Positions 5,592 to 5,673 of a DNA stretch of 5,673 nucleotides are shown in pieces (the stretch's first letter is position 1; the number at the start of each line of letters is the position of its first letter). A program made the position numbers and the translations under genes. The notes under the pieces were generated by a model that saw only the letters and a list, made by a program, of their open reading frames with translations, had not been told where the DNA came from and made no database searches. The stretch comes from Acidobacteriota bacterium (GTDB taxonomy: Bacteria > Acidobacteriota > UBA6911 > RPQK01 > DATIPO01), in contig JANQFM010000629.1 in NCBI GenBank assembly GCA_028277865.1, positions 1 to 5,673 on the forward strand, written 5' to 3'.

Positions 5592-5673
5592 CTTCCCACC
5601 TCCGGTCGGCCATTCAGCGGCTCTATTCGGGATCCGGCTTCTTGCAACGCAGCACCACTCCCCTTCCGCGGCG

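Larger units (their letters stand above)
5121..5673. other. Non-coding, palindrome-rich intergenic region
   Basis: No frame here has a credible gene: the minus-strand open frames at 5137-5451 and 5399-5647 simply read through the palindromes, and none has a ribosome site or recognisable domain. The repeats listed separately occupy 5136-5438 almost continuously, and another lies at 5548-5591. The remaining pieces (5439-5547 and 5592-5673) show no RNA gene, promoter or terminator I can support. The next gene lies beyond the window. Confidence 0.65.

Noticed and set aside
5399..5647. 82-residue minus-strand open frame with HGDTEIHSV
   Set aside because: The string comes from translating the CCACGGAG-type palindromes; such frames are commonly misannotated repeats.

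Overview
This is a GC-rich bacterial window with strongly C/G-biased third codon positions, and every recognisable gene is on the + strand. It suggests a free-living or environmental bacterium with a large repertoire of secreted or membrane-anchored beta-propeller proteins. Proteins combining VCBS/FG-GAP repeats with an ASPIC/UnbV domain (CRTAC1-like) are common in Acidobacteriota, Planctomycetota and Verrucomicrobiota. Together with the palindrome-rich intergenic DNA, this makes an acidobacterium-like host my best guess, but no sequence here proves it.

Layout. Positions 2-112 hold the 3' end of an unidentified gene. Four bases after its stop begins an NfeD/YuaF-type membrane protein with a C-terminal OB-like domain (117-728). 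One base after that begins a flotillin-family SPFH protein (730-2286). The tight spacing indicates one operon of at least three genes whose core is the NfeD-flotillin pair, which organises detergent-resistant membrane microdomains in other bacteria. The flotillin is ordinary up to about residue 450, then carries an extra Pro/Glu/Lys-rich tail with different codon use.

Positions 2287-2513 are a 227-bp intergenic region. It contains small inverted repeats, a 7-bp tandem repeat lying inside a long hairpin, and a candidate extended -10 promoter. Positions 2514-5120 encode an 868-residue CRTAC1-like protein: a membrane anchor, seven Ca2+-binding propeller loops, an ASPIC/UnbV domain and a TPR-like C-terminal extension. 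It is probably its own transcription unit, and nothing in the sequence links it functionally to the flotillin operon beyond adjacency.

Positions 5121-5673 carry no credible gene. They hold a dense cluster of palindromes: a ~184-bp fold-back element, a GC-rich GCCGGG/CCCGGC hairpin, and two palindromes sharing CCACGGAG/CTCCGTGG arms. These look like dispersed intergenic repeats. I see no defence system, CRISPR array, tRNA, rRNA, transposase or integrase. The most notable non-coding signal is this palindrome cluster; the most notable coding signals are the C-terminal extensions of the flotillin and of the CRTAC1-like protein.
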